64,000 bases of DNA from Chryseobacterium sp. ON_d1 (GTDB lineage Bacteria; Bacteroidota; Bacteroidia; Flavobacteriales; Weeksellaceae). The stretch spans positions 186,001 to 250,000 of the forward strand of contig NZ_BJTC01000002.1 of NCBI RefSeq assembly GCF_006829085.1, in the 5' to 3' direction. Below the pieces are notes generated by a model. The model was given only the letters and a program-made list of their open reading frames with translations. It made no database searches and was not told the DNA's origin. The translations under genes and the position numbers were made by a program. Below, one piece after another: positions 16,060 to 25,040 of the stretch (position 1 is the first letter of the stretch; each line of letters begins with the position of its first letter).

Positions 16060-16707
16060 ATGAAAGAAAAAGTATCAGCGGAAATTGTAGAAAAATGGCT
16101 TAAAGGATGGTGTCTGTCAAGAGAAGTATCTTTTCCTGTTCAATATAAATCCGGATTCAGAGTGATTGTAGGAGATGAAAAACAAAAAGAACGTTTTGTA
16201 TTTCCTACACTTAATGATGATTTTTTTGAACTTATCCATTCAATTACTGAGCCTTGGGTTTATCTGAAAGTATCAACTTCTCCTGATGAATTTATAAAAA
16301 AAATTCCTGAAAAATGGAAACTGCAGCCCCAGGGGTATATGATGACCTGTTTTCACCCGATGAATTTTCCGGAAATAAGCCTCGCAGAAGGATATCAGTT
16401 AGAATTTTCTGAGTACAATACTACTTTTGTTGTCAGGATTATAGCGGAGAATGGAGAACAGGCCTCCATAGGCCGTGTCTCTCTTATAGATGGCCTGGCT
16501 GTTTATGACAGGATTGTTACCGAAAAAAATCATCAGAGAAAAGGACTCGCTACTTTTTTATTGAAAGAACTTGAAAAAATTGCTTTGTCAAAAGGATTTT
16601 CAAATAATATCTTAGTGGCAACAGAAGAAGGGAAATATTTGTATGAAACCTTAGGCTGGGAAATTTATTGCCTGCATACTTCTGTTGTAATACCTTCAGA
16701 AAACTGA
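16060..16707 (+). CDS. GNAT-family N-acetyltransferase
   Basis: 215 residues. The C-terminal half is a GNAT fold: IIAENGEQASIGRVSLIDG, then RIVTEKNHQRKGLATFLLKE containing the acetyl-CoA pyrophosphate loop (HQRKGLA), and YLYETLGWEIY. The N-terminal ~110 residues are a less conserved companion domain, as in two-domain GNATs. The acceptor (amine of a metabolite or protein) cannot be inferred. It lies 22 bases after the zinc-ribbon/PH/SHOCT gene and is probably co-transcribed with it. Confidence 0.87.
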   Translation: MKEKVSAEIVEKWLKGWCLSREVSFPVQYKSGFRVIVGDEKQKERFVFPTLNDDFFELIHSITEPWVYLKVSTSPDEFIKKIPEKWKLQPQGYMMTCFHPMNFPEISLAEGYQLEFSEYNTTFVVRIIAENGEQASIGRVSLIDGLAVYDRIVTEKNHQRKGLATFLLKELEKIALSKGFSNNILVATEEGKYLYETLGWEIYCLHTSVVIPSEN

Positions 16708-16769
16708 TATTTTTATAAATTAAATTTTAATGACAAAGAAATAGTAATTTAGTCCTATAAACGAATATC

Positions 16770-17303
16770 ATGAGTGAAAAATCAAGACTTGATGAGATCA
16801 AAAATGAACTGAACAGACTGGATATCAGCCCGACTATATTTGCCAGGAAAGAAGTTCATGAATTGCCGGATATCCTTTCAGAAGATGAAAAAATAGTTTA
16901 CCTTGTTGAAGGCAGGAATAAACTGAATAATCACCATATTATTTTAGTGGCTACGGATAGGAGATTGATTTTAGTGGATAAAGAATTCATGTATGGATTA
17001 AAAGTAGAAGATTATTCTTACGGCAAGATTAGCTCAATACAATATGAAACTGCTTTGTTACTGGCTTCTATCGATGTCAAGGTTGCTGATGATGATGTTG
17101 AGATTGATGGGGTAGGAAAGTATCATGCTGAACTGTTCTGCGAAAAAGTAAGGGATTTCATGTCCCGTCCTGAAACGTATTTTCAGAATAGGTATGAACC
17201 CGGCCTTTTAGATAAGTTGGAGCAGTTGGGAAGACTAAAAGAAAACGGGGTCATAAGCGAGGAAGAATTTTTTGAGCAAAAGAAGAAGCTCATGGAGAAA
17301 TGA
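16770..17303 (+). CDS. PH-like and SHOCT domain protein (paralogue)
   Basis: 177 residues. It repeats the PH-SHOCT part of the gene at 15198-16037: FARKEVHELPDILSEDEK, ILVATDRRLILVDKEFMYG and a C-terminal LEQLGRLKENGVISEEEF followed by EQKKKLMEK. It lacks the zinc ribbon. The pair, separated only by an acetyltransferase gene, looks like a local duplication followed by loss or gain of the N-terminal domain. No enzymatic motif is present. Confidence 0.82.
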   Translation: MSEKSRLDEIKNELNRLDISPTIFARKEVHELPDILSEDEKIVYLVEGRNKLNNHHIILVATDRRLILVDKEFMYGLKVEDYSYGKISSIQYETALLLASIDVKVADDDVEIDGVGKYHAELFCEKVRDFMSRPETYFQNRYEPGLLDKLEQLGRLKENGVISEEEFFEQKKKLMEK

Positions 17304-17376
17304 TCATAAAATATGAATCAAATTAATTGATAAAGTTATAATGATTCAGAATAATTAAAATATTTAAACTTAAACA

Positions 17377-18168
17377 ATGGAAAATTACTTAGAGATCAAT
17401 AAAAAATCATGGAATGCGAAAGTAGAGCCTCATTTGAAATCGGATTTCTATTTTGTAGATGAATTTTTAAAAGGAAGGACCTCACTGAATTCAATAGAAC
17501 TTGAACTTCTTGGAAATATAGAAGGGAAAAGCATCCTGCATTTGCAGTGTCATTTCGGACAGGATTCTATTTCACTGTCAAGAATGGGGGCAAAAGTTAC
17601 CGGAATTGATCTTTCTGATAAAGCAATTGATACTGCCAGAGATCTTGCACAGAAATGTGGTGTGGATACAGAATTTATCTGTTCAGATGTCTATAATCTG
17701 CCTGATGTTCTGGATCAGAAATTTGATATCGTTTATACAAGCTATGGTACAATAGGCTGGCTGCCTGATCTTGAAAAATGGGCCGGTGTCATCAATCATT
17801 TCTTGAAACCGGGAGGGCAGTTTATCATGGCAGAATTTCATCCTGTTGTCTGGATGTTTGATGATGATTTTACAAAAGTAGCTTACAACTATTTCAATGA
17901 AAAACCAATAGTAGAAACCTATGAAGGAACCTATGCAGATCAGTCTGCAGCCATCGTACAGGAATATGTAATGTGGAATCATTCCTTATCAGAAGTTCTT
18001 GATAATCTGATTAAAAAGAATTTAAAGCTCAATACTTTCCAGGAATTTGACTGGTCTCCCTATCCTTGTTTCCGACATGTAGAAGAGGTTGAAAAAGGGA
18101 AATGGAGAATTCCACAATTTGGTAATAAAATACCATTGGTGTTTGCTTTAGTAGCTCAGAAAGGGTAA
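17377..18168 (+). CDS. Class I SAM-dependent methyltransferase
   Basis: 263 residues. The SAM-binding sequence is GKSILHLQCHFGQDSISLSR (motif I in the form HLQCHFGQD), followed by GAKVTGIDLSDKAID with the acidic residue that binds the ribose. Later come FDIVYTSYGTIGWLPD and LKPGGQFIMAEFHPV, typical of the methyltransferase type 11/25 group. The N-terminal NKKSWNAKVEPHLKSDFY recalls Bacteroidetes SAM-methyltransferases of unknown substrate. It is cytosolic, with a strong hairpin downstream. A small-molecule acceptor is likely. Confidence 0.9.
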   Translation: MENYLEINKKSWNAKVEPHLKSDFYFVDEFLKGRTSLNSIELELLGNIEGKSILHLQCHFGQDSISLSRMGAKVTGIDLSDKAIDTARDLAQKCGVDTEFICSDVYNLPDVLDQKFDIVYTSYGTIGWLPDLEKWAGVINHFLKPGGQFIMAEFHPVVWMFDDDFTKVAYNYFNEKPIVETYEGTYADQSAAIVQEYVMWNHSLSEVLDNLIKKNLKLNTFQEFDWSPYPCFRHVEEVEKGKWRIPQFGNKIPLVFALVAQKG

Positions 18169-18173
18169 AAAAT

Positions 18174-18213
18174 AAAAAGTCATCGTAATTAATACTACGA
18201 TGACTTTTTCCTA
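18174..18213. terminator. Bidirectional terminator between methyltransferase and YtxH-like genes
   Basis: Perfect 14-base arms AAAAAGTCATCGTA (18174-18187) and TACGATGACTTTTT (18196-18209) with an 8-base loop, between convergent genes. Confidence 0.88.
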
Positions 18214-18245
18214 TATATGAATGTTAAAAAAACTGCTCTTTGTAA

Positions 18246-18482
18246 TTAGCTTAGAGAATCTTCAGCCTTTGTTTTTACTTCGTCCACTTTATTCTGAACC
18301 TGGGAAGCCACATCATTGGCTTTACTTTTAAGGTCATTTCCCCATTTATTCAGATTGTCTTTTGCAGTATTGATTTTGTCCTTTACGGCTTGCTGATCTT
18401 CAGGGCTTGAATTCTTATATTTCCAATAAGCTAATGCACCTAATCCTAGTAAAGCTAATAAGCCTTTTGTCTTGTTTCCCAT
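18246..18482 (-). CDS. YtxH-like small membrane-anchored stress protein
   Basis: 78 residues. A short N-terminal hydrophobic segment (GLLALLGLGALAYWKY) is followed by a long amphipathic, Lys/Asp-rich helix (DKINTAKDNLNKWGNDLKSK and QVQNKVDEVKTKAEDSL). This is the layout of YtxH/general stress proteins and of LEA-like helical repeats. It is probably a single-span inner-membrane protein with a cytosolic helix. The role is not known; family members are often induced by stress. Confidence 0.75.
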   Translation of the reverse strand: MGNKTKGLLALLGLGALAYWKYKNSSPEDQQAVKDKINTAKDNLNKWGNDLKSKANDVASQVQNKVDEVKTKAEDSLS

Positions 18483-18581
18483 GATTTCTATTTTTTTATG
18501 GATTAATATTAAAGTTTGTTGTTATCAATAATGTAAAATACGTGCCAAAAAAATAAACGGACCTATAAAAAAATGTTAAAT

Positions 18582-19424
18582 TTAAGAGAAGACTTCAAAT
18601 TTTTCACCGTCAAAACTGGCGAAAACCATAGTAGGATAGGAATCCTGATGATATATATTCCCGTTTTTATCAATAGCGATGGCCCCTGCAAATCCATCGA
18701 TGGCGGCAAGTTCGTCAAATGTTTTACTGAAAGCCTGCTCAAGATTCATCCCATCTGTAACTCTCGTTACGATTTTTGCAGCAGTCGCATTGCTGACAAT
18801 ATCTTCGCCTACACCGGTACAGCTTACTGCACAGAAGGCATTCGCATAATTTCCGGCCACTGTGGCAGAATCTGAAATTCTTCCCGGGATTTCAAAACCT
18901 TTACCGCCAGTAGAAGTGGCAACGGCCAGTTTTCCTTCATGGTCTATCGCAACACATCCTACAGTTCCTTTGCCCCCATTGGCCAGTTTAGCTTCATATT
19001 CTTTTCTTCTCTGAGGAATTTCCGTGGAGAAATTCTCAAAACCATTTTCTGTAGCATAGATTTTAGCGCCATTTCCTCCTAAAACCCGGTCATCCTCATT
19101 GATAAGATCTTTGGCAACAAAAATGGGATTCTGTACATTTTCAATATTGATCACTCCACTTAGTTTCTGAGTGTTTCCGTTCATAATAGCAGCGCTCATA
19201 CGGATCACTCCATCACTTTGAATCTGAGAACCGATTCCTGCATTATATAAAGGATCATCTTCAAGCAGTGAAACGGCATACGCAACAGTATCAAAAGCGG
19301 AATGAGTTGTAAGATAGTCAAAAGCCTTTTTAGCAATTCCTTTTAGAGACTCCTGTTTTGCTGTTTTTACTTCGTGGCTTTGGTCACTTTCAGAGAAAAA
19401 ACCTCCGTGGATAATGATTTTCAT
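18582..19424 (-). CDS. Isoaspartyl peptidase / plant-type L-asparaginase (Ntn-hydrolase)
   Basis: 280 residues, cytosolic. The autocleavage site and nucleophile are in GGKGTVGCVAIDHEGKLAVA, with Thr154 as the expected N-terminal nucleophile of the beta subunit. The N-terminal signature IIIHGGFFS and the glycine-rich STGGKGFEIPGRISDSATVA are also typical. The enzyme cleaves beta-aspartyl dipeptides such as beta-Asp-Arg. This is the second step of cyanophycin breakdown, so the neighbouring cyanophycinase gene makes that role likely. It transcribes in the same direction as cyanophycinase, about 150 bases downstream of it. Confidence 0.93.
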   Translation of the reverse strand: MKIIIHGGFFSESDQSHEVKTAKQESLKGIAKKAFDYLTTHSAFDTVAYAVSLLEDDPLYNAGIGSQIQSDGVIRMSAAIMNGNTQKLSGVINIENVQNPIFVAKDLINEDDRVLGGNGAKIYATENGFENFSTEIPQRRKEYEAKLANGGKGTVGCVAIDHEGKLAVATSTGGKGFEIPGRISDSATVAGNYANAFCAVSCTGVGEDIVSNATAAKIVTRVTDGMNLEQAFSKTFDELAAIDGFAGAIAIDKNGNIYHQDSYPTMVFASFDGEKFEVFS

Positions 19425-19573
19425 AAATGATAGATGATGTTTTTGATAAATGATATTCTTTTACGAAGTTAATTTATAAAATCTAATTAAACATTGAACC
19501 TTTAACTTTAAACAAAAAAAATGAAACCGAAGTCTCATTTTTATGGTGGTTAATAATATTTTTGATTTACAGA

Positions 19574-20464
19574 CTATTTATCCTGCGGTATTGGGTTGAA
19601 CTGAGAATTTTCAATGGTCAGTGTCTTGGTAGTAAGATCATAATGGTCATTCATAGACATGACGTGTACGGTTAAATTATCAATGGAAATAGGCTCTCCA
19701 AGATTGATATTGGTAAGATTGGTATCTTTAATAAACCTTCCGTCAACCAGAATCACAAGACCAGATCCTACGGCGGTCATCACGTCATTATGAATGAAAA
19801 GTCCTGTGTCTTCACCAAGACCAATTCCCAGAGTTCTTGGATTATTAACAACTGCCTGGAAAAGACGGCCGATTCTACCCCTTTGTACAAAGTGAGTATC
19901 AATAATAACGTTATCGATCAGTCCTAATCCCTGGGTTGTTTTGATTTCTCCTTTTAAAAGGGCTTCAGAACTGCTCCCCTGATAGATCATGTTTTCAGAA
20001 GCTGCTGCAGCACCTGCAGAAGTCCCGGAATAAATAAAATCCTGTTCCTGGTATTTCAATAAAATGGTATCATGGAATCTTGTTCCCCCAAGAATGGACG
20101 TCAGCCTCAGCTGATCCCCTCCGGTAAACATCATAACATCGGCAGCGTTAGCCCTCGCTACCATTGCATCAGAATTGGCTTCCTCACGATTGTGAATGTC
20201 AAGAACATTGACATTTTTAGCACCAAGAAATTCGAATGCTTTTTTATATTCAGAACCTACAATCTGAGGAATTTGAGAAGCAGTGGTTACAATTTCAATG
20301 ACAGAGTTTTCCTTGAATTTTGATTCGTTGATGATCTTTCTTAAGATCCCACGCTCAAAAAAATTAAGATTCTTTTCGATATTCTGATCATAATCGGTCT
20401 CAGCAAAACTTCCTTTGTTTACAGCCCCTCCGATAACTATTAATTTTCCAACAGGTTTTGTCAT
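19574..20464 (-). CDS. cphB: Cyanophycinase
   Basis: 296 residues, peptidase family S51. The nucleophile elbow GTSAGA is at residues 147-152 with Ser149. MMFTGGDQLRLTSIL, IIDTHFVQRGRIGRL and GIGLGEDTGLFI are all characteristic. The enzyme hydrolyses cyanophycin (multi-L-arginyl-poly-L-aspartate) to beta-Asp-Arg dipeptides. There is no signal peptide, so it acts on intracellular granules. It is divergent from cphA, with ~200 bases between, and next to an isoaspartyl peptidase gene, completing a synthesis-degradation module. The start lies 4 bases after a perfect -7 box, implying a leaderless mRNA. Confidence 0.96.
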   Translation of the reverse strand: MTKPVGKLIVIGGAVNKGSFAETDYDQNIEKNLNFFERGILRKIINESKFKENSVIEIVTTASQIPQIVGSEYKKAFEFLGAKNVNVLDIHNREEANSDAMVARANAADVMMFTGGDQLRLTSILGGTRFHDTILLKYQEQDFIYSGTSAGAAAASENMIYQGSSSEALLKGEIKTTQGLGLIDNVIIDTHFVQRGRIGRLFQAVVNNPRTLGIGLGEDTGLFIHNDVMTAVGSGLVILVDGRFIKDTNLTNINLGEPISIDNLTVHVMSMNDHYDLTTKTLTIENSQFNPIPQDK

Positions 20465-20468
20465 GGTA

Positions 20469-20476
20469 CAAAATTA
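20469..20476 (-). promoter_or_regulatory. -7 promoter element (TAATTTTG) of cyanophycinase, nearly abutting the ATG
   Basis: A perfect minus-strand TAnnTTTG ending 4 bases before ATG 20464. Transcription should begin at or next to the start codon. Confidence 0.6.
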
Positions 20477-20610
20477 AAAAATAATTAACATTCTTTGGCG
20501 AAATTCATGCCATCTTTCGCTGATTTTTAATGTTTTAAGAATGTTAATTAAAATTAATTTTTTTTTAATGAATCTTTAAACATGGTATGGTTTTGTTTTG
20601 GGTTTTGCAT

Positions 20611-20618
20611 TATCTTTG
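20611..20618 (+). promoter_or_regulatory. -7 promoter element (TATCTTTG) for cphA
   Basis: A perfect TAnnTTTG on the plus strand, 44 bases before the cphA ATG. A TTTTG lies 15 bases upstream, closer than the usual 19-20. Confidence 0.55.
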
Positions 20619-20662
20619 GCTATGAAAGGAGTTATTGTTAACTGTTAAAATGCCAATAGACT

Positions 20663-23293
20663 ATGAAAATCGAAAAGATTCAGGCACTAAGAGGTCCTAA
20701 CATCTGGAGCATCAGAAGAAAGAAGCTGATACAGATGAGGCTGGACTTAGAAGAAATGGAGAATTATCCTACCAATAAAATCGAAGGATTTCGGGAAAGG
20801 ATTGAAAAATTAATCCCCTCATTGATTACACACCGATGCTCAGAAGGAGTAGAAGGTGGTTTTTTTCACCGTGTGGAAACAGGAACCTGGATGGGGCATG
20901 TCATTGAGCATATCGCATTGGAAATACAGACCCTTGCAGGAATGGATGTGGGGTTTGGAAGAACCCGGGAAACAAAAACTCCGGGAGTGTATAACGTGGT
21001 ATTCAATTATCTTGAAGAAAACGCCGGTATCTATGCTGCAGAAGAAGCTGTGAAGATTGCACAAGCATTGATAGAAGGAAAGGATTATGATATGAATGCC
21101 TGCATTCATAAATTGAAGGAAATCAGGGAACGTGTCCGTCTGGGTCCTTCTACAGGAAGTATTGTGGAAGAAGCTGCTTCCAGAAAAATCCCGTGGATCA
21201 GATTGGGGACAAATTCCCTTGTACAGCTGGGTTATGGAGTGAACCAGCAAAGATTTCAGGCTACGATTACCGGAAAAACAAGTTCTATTGCCGTTGACAT
21301 TGCCTGTAACAAAGAATTAACCAAAAGAATGCTTCATGATGCTGCTATTCCGGTTCCTACCGGAGATTTAGTGGTAGACGAAGAGGGATTGGATGCTGTG
21401 ATCAGAAAAATAGGCTATCCTGTTGTGCTAAAACCTTTGGATGGAAACCATGGAAAAGGCTCCTCCATCAATGTTACAGAATGGGAGGCTGCTAAAATTG
21501 GTCTGGAACATGCCCAGAAATATTCAAGAAAAGTAATTGTTGAGAAATATATTACCGGCTACGATTTCCGAATTCTGGTTATCAATAATAAAATGGTGGC
21601 CGCAGCAAGAAGAGTTCCCGCCCATGTTGTAGGGGATGGAGAACTGAATCTTCAACAGCTTATTGAAAAAGAAAATAAAGACCCGAGAAGAGGCTATGGA
21701 CATGAAAATGTACTTACCGAAATTGAGGTAGATAAAGATACGCTGGAACTGCTTGATAAGCTTCAGTATAAACTTGAAACGGTTCCTCAGAAAGGAGAAG
21801 TTGTTTATTTAAAATCAACCGCTAATCTTTCCACCGGAGGAACGTCCATTGATGTAACAGATATGGTGCATCCGGAAAATATCACTATGGCTGAAAGAAT
21901 TTCCAAAATTATCGGATTGGATGTTTGCGGTATTGATGTGATGGCGGAGAATCTTACCCAGCCTTTAAAAGAAAGTGGTGGAGCTATCATTGAAGTGAAT
22001 GCAGCACCGGGATTCAGAATGCATCTTGCTCCAAGCGAAGGACTGCCTAGAAACGTGGCAGCACCTGTGGTAGACATGCTTTATCCACAAGGTAAACCTT
22101 TTACCATTCCCATCATTGCGGTGACGGGAACCAATGGAAAAACAACAACAACAAGACTTATTTCTCATATTGTAAAAAGTAACGGTTATAGAGTTGGATT
22201 CACAACTTCAGATGGAATTTATATTCAAAATACCATGCTGTCGAAAGGGGATACCACAGGACCGCTTTCGGCGGAATTTATCCTGAAAGATCCTACCGTG
22301 GAATTTGCTGTTCTGGAAACTGCCAGAGGAGGAATTCTACGTTCGGGGCTCGGCTTCTCACAATGTGATATCGGCGTTTTAACCAATATTGAAGAAGATC
22401 ATTTGGGAATGAATGATATCCACTCTCTGAAAGATCTTACCAAAGTAAAGCGTGTTGTGCTGGATAGCGTAAAAAAGAGCGGTTGGAGCATTCTGAATGC
22501 AGATAATGAATATTCTATGAAGATCGTGAATGATCTTGATTCTAATGTGGCTATTTTCAGTATGGATGAAAACAATCCTCATATCGTAAAATTCGCCAAA
22601 GAAGGAAAGATCACCTGTGTCTATGAAGAGGGCTTTGTAACCATTAAAAAAGGAGACTGGAAGATAAGAATAGGAAAAGCTAAGGATTTTCCGATTACGA
22701 TGGAAGGAAAAGCCAGGTTTATGATTGAAAACGTTTTGGCGGCGAGCTTAGCGAGTTACCTTTACGGATTTGGGATTGAAGATATTTCCAATTCTTTGAG
22801 AACGTTTATTCCAAGTGCTCAGCTTACTCCTGGCAGACTGAATGTTTTTAAATTCAAAAACTTTAAAGTTCTGATCGATTTTGCCCATAATCCTTCAGGT
22901 TATGAAGCGATTGAAGATTATCTTAAAAATGTTGAGTCTACCAAGAAAATTGGGATTATTTCCGGGGTTGGAGACAGAAGGGATAATGATATCAGAGAAT
23001 GTGGAAAGATTGCTGGCAGAATGTTTGATCACATCATTATCCGAAACGAAAAACACCTTCGTGGAAGAACAGAAGAAGAAATTAACGGATTGATTATCGA
23101 AGGCATGCAGTCTTCCGGAAAAGATGTCAGTTATGAAATTATTCCCAAAGAAATAGAAGCATTGAAACATGCGATGGGAATGGCTGAAGAAGGAACATTT
23201 ATCACGGCTTTAAGCGATGTTATTTCCAATGCTATTGATCTTGTGCAGGAATATCAGGCACGGGAGCTGCTGGAAGATGATAAAAATATATAG
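20663..23293 (+). CDS. cphA: Cyanophycin synthetase
   Basis: 876 residues, the usual CphA1 length. Residues ~1-160 are the N domain. The ATP-grasp (G) domain follows, with VVLKPLDGNHGKGSS at ~253-267 and GVDVMAENLTQ-like GIDVMAENLTQ before IIEVNAAPGFRMHL. The MurE-like (M) domain has the P-loop VTGTNGKTTTTR from ~487. The G domain adds Asp to the backbone and the M domain adds Arg to the Asp side chain, using ATP. The C-terminal DFAHNPSGYEAIEDYL and GVGDRRDND are typical Mur-ligase motifs. The product is a nitrogen-storage polymer stored as cytosolic inclusions. A strong terminator follows. Confidence 0.97.
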   Translation: MKIEKIQALRGPNIWSIRRKKLIQMRLDLEEMENYPTNKIEGFRERIEKLIPSLITHRCSEGVEGGFFHRVETGTWMGHVIEHIALEIQTLAGMDVGFGRTRETKTPGVYNVVFNYLEENAGIYAAEEAVKIAQALIEGKDYDMNACIHKLKEIRERVRLGPSTGSIVEEAASRKIPWIRLGTNSLVQLGYGVNQQRFQATITGKTSSIAVDIACNKELTKRMLHDAAIPVPTGDLVVDEEGLDAVIRKIGYPVVLKPLDGNHGKGSSINVTEWEAAKIGLEHAQKYSRKVIVEKYITGYDFRILVINNKMVAAARRVPAHVVGDGELNLQQLIEKENKDPRRGYGHENVLTEIEVDKDTLELLDKLQYKLETVPQKGEVVYLKSTANLSTGGTSIDVTDMVHPENITMAERISKIIGLDVCGIDVMAENLTQPLKESGGAIIEVNAAPGFRMHLAPSEGLPRNVAAPVVDMLYPQGKPFTIPIIAVTGTNGKTTTTRLISHIVKSNGYRVGFTTSDGIYIQNTMLSKGDTTGPLSAEFILKDPTVEFAVLETARGGILRSGLGFSQCDIGVLTNIEEDHLGMNDIHSLKDLTKVKRVVLDSVKKSGWSILNADNEYSMKIVNDLDSNVAIFSMDENNPHIVKFAKEGKITCVYEEGFVTIKKGDWKIRIGKAKDFPITMEGKARFMIENVLAASLASYLYGFGIEDISNSLRTFIPSAQLTPGRLNVFKFKNFKVLIDFAHNPSGYEAIEDYLKNVESTKKIGIISGVGDRRDNDIRECGKIAGRMFDHIIIRNEKHLRGRTEEEINGLIIEGMQSSGKDVSYEIIPKEIEALKHAMGMAEEGTFITALSDVISNAIDLVQEYQARELLEDDKNI

Positions 23294-23294
23294 A

Positions 23295-23327
23295 AAGACC
23301 TCCGGAATTCCGGAGGTCTTGTTTTTT
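23295..23327. terminator. Bidirectional terminator between cphA and the ligase cluster
   Basis: Perfect 11-base arms AAGACCTCCGG (23295-23305) and CCGGAGGTCTT (23310-23320) with AATT loop and T-run, right after the cphA stop. Confidence 0.9.
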
Positions 23328-23784
23328 ATAAAGCTTCCCAGGTTGTCTTTATACTCTGCATTTTTTTAAGATAAAAATATAGAGGAATGAGTTCTAATCT
23401 GAGGGTGAAGCTGATCGTTGGAATGGTGAAAGGAATGATAGCCATCATAATGAGACAAATTGCAATTCCTATGATCGCATCAGCTATGGCTGCCTGTGGT
23501 GCCCATTTTTGTTCAAACCAAAGTCCGTAGGCTACAATACCTTTGAACAGGAACAAAGTACAGATCAAAAGTCCTGTCATTGAATAGGGATGATCAGCCT
23601 TTATTCCATATAAAGATAAAGAAGAGTTAGTGATCAGAAAGCCCGCCATCAGTAATACAGCAGCTACTGCGCCTCCGATTAAAAAGATCCATAGGAAAAC
23701 TTTAATCCAGGTGGGTAATAGGTTTCTTCTTCGTGTTAAGATGTTGTTGTCAAATTCAGCGAAACGTGTTGATGTTTCTTCCAT
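23326..23784 (-). CDS. Small four-span membrane protein of unknown function
   Basis: 152 residues. After a charged N-terminus (RFAEFDNNILTRRRNLLP) come about four hydrophobic segments: VFLWIFLIGGAVAAVLLMAG, MTGLLICTLFLFKGIVAYGL, IIGIAICLIMMAIIPF and a shorter one around LELIPLYFYL. No transporter motif is recognisable. It is the last gene of the minus-strand ligase cluster, 24 bases downstream of an ATP-grasp-like gene, so it may be the membrane partner (export or anchoring) of that pathway. That role is inference from position only. Confidence 0.72.
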   Translation of the reverse strand: MEETSTRFAEFDNNILTRRRNLLPTWIKVFLWIFLIGGAVAAVLLMAGFLITNSSLSLYGIKADHPYSMTGLLICTLFLFKGIVAYGLWFEQKWAPQAAIADAIIGIAICLIMMAIIPFTIPTISFTLRLELIPLYFYLKKMQSIKTTWEAL

Positions 23785-23808
23785 GTATTATTAGTTTTTA
23801 TAAGTTAT

Positions 23809-24987
23809 TTATCCAAAAAAAGCATTCGAACTTCCGATCCAGATCGCATCTTTTTTATTGAAGTCTACATTCACCATGGCGGCTTTGGTCATTCTTCCAA
23901 GATTTTCCAAAAGGATAGGGCGCTCATCTTTTTCCCGCCAAATATACAACAAACGGATCTCAGCTTTTGAAAAATCTCCGTTAATATCTTCAAAAATGGG
24001 CTCATAGTACACTTTTCTCTGCAGAATATAGTTTTCTTTATCCTGAATAGAGTCTGTGATTTCCCGGGTAGGGTTTAAATTGACTCCACTTCCTGCAAAT
24101 GAAAACAATGGTTTTAATACAAAATTTTCAAGGTTTTCACTTTCCGGGAACTCATGCAGAAAGTAACTCTTCGGTACAAACTGATGCTTCAGTAAGGGCA
24201 AAAGGAATTTTGAGATTTTAAAAAACCAGTTCGGGTGCGTGATCCATTTGACATCCACTTCCTCCCGGAAATCAAATTCTGTTTTCAGGTCAGGAATATT
24301 ATCCAGTTCATCAAATATAACACGGTTGTAGATTCTTTTGATCTCTGTAAGCTTGCCATCATTTTCATAATACAGCTTTCGTCCTTCCTTCTTTATCTTT
24401 GTCAGACATACGGTTTTAATTCCTATTAATTTCTCTGTAAGCGCAAAATCAATGGCCGTTTTTTGTTTTTCAGGAAAAATTTCAAGCAGAATTACATTTT
24501 CAGGATTTTCATCTCCTACAATAAGTTCCTTTAAGTAGTTTTTAAAGGTTTCATGAGGCATTGGGTTTCTGATCTCTGAAAGAAAAGGGTAGACCTCACA
24601 GTACGTTTCTTCATAGAATTTTTGAAAAGCATACAAAGAAGGGAAGGCCTGAAGTTCTATCAGCTGAGGTTCTATTGCTCCGTTTTCACTTTTGCAGACT
24701 CCAAAATCGATGGTGAAAAAATGGGGCTGATTGGTGTCATTGGGAACCCTACAGTTGTCTGGAATCGCTTTTTGAAGTAGCTCTGCAGGCATTGCTTTAA
24801 TCTGGCTGATAATACTTTCACTGGCGTCTATGAGCTTACTCTCAAATTCTTTAGTCAGAAAAATAGGACTTTCTGAGACCCTGAAAGTTGGTTCTGTACC
24901 TCCTTTTTCTGCCAATATACCTTTTAACTGATTGTATTTTTCATCTGAAAACTCCTTATTGAACTGTTTTCTGTATTTGGGGATCAT
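23809..24987 (-). CDS. ATP-grasp-like amide ligase (divergent)
   Basis: 392 residues, cytosolic. The C-terminal third carries ATP-grasp-like features: NFVLKPLFSFAGSGVNL with Lys292 in the expected ATP-contacting position, then YILQRKVYYEPIFED, RLLYIWREKDERPILL and LENLGRMTKAAMVNV. The layout recalls the circularly permuted or glutathionylspermidine-synthetase-like branch of carboxylate-amine ligases. The N-terminal half (FRVSESPIFLTKEFESKLID, FTIDFGVCKSENGAIEP) is also ligase-like. It would join a carboxylate to an amine with ATP; partners are unknown. It lies 186 bases downstream of the glutamine amidotransferase gene. Confidence 0.72.
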   Translation of the reverse strand: MIPKYRKQFNKEFSDEKYNQLKGILAEKGGTEPTFRVSESPIFLTKEFESKLIDASESIISQIKAMPAELLQKAIPDNCRVPNDTNQPHFFTIDFGVCKSENGAIEPQLIELQAFPSLYAFQKFYEETYCEVYPFLSEIRNPMPHETFKNYLKELIVGDENPENVILLEIFPEKQKTAIDFALTEKLIGIKTVCLTKIKKEGRKLYYENDGKLTEIKRIYNRVIFDELDNIPDLKTEFDFREEVDVKWITHPNWFFKISKFLLPLLKHQFVPKSYFLHEFPESENLENFVLKPLFSFAGSGVNLNPTREITDSIQDKENYILQRKVYYEPIFEDINGDFSKAEIRLLYIWREKDERPILLENLGRMTKAAMVNVDFNKKDAIWIGSSNAFFG

Positions 24988-25040
24988 ATTTTTTTTCTTT
25001 TGTGGTGTTAAAAAAATCGAGCATTGATACCCGATTGTTA

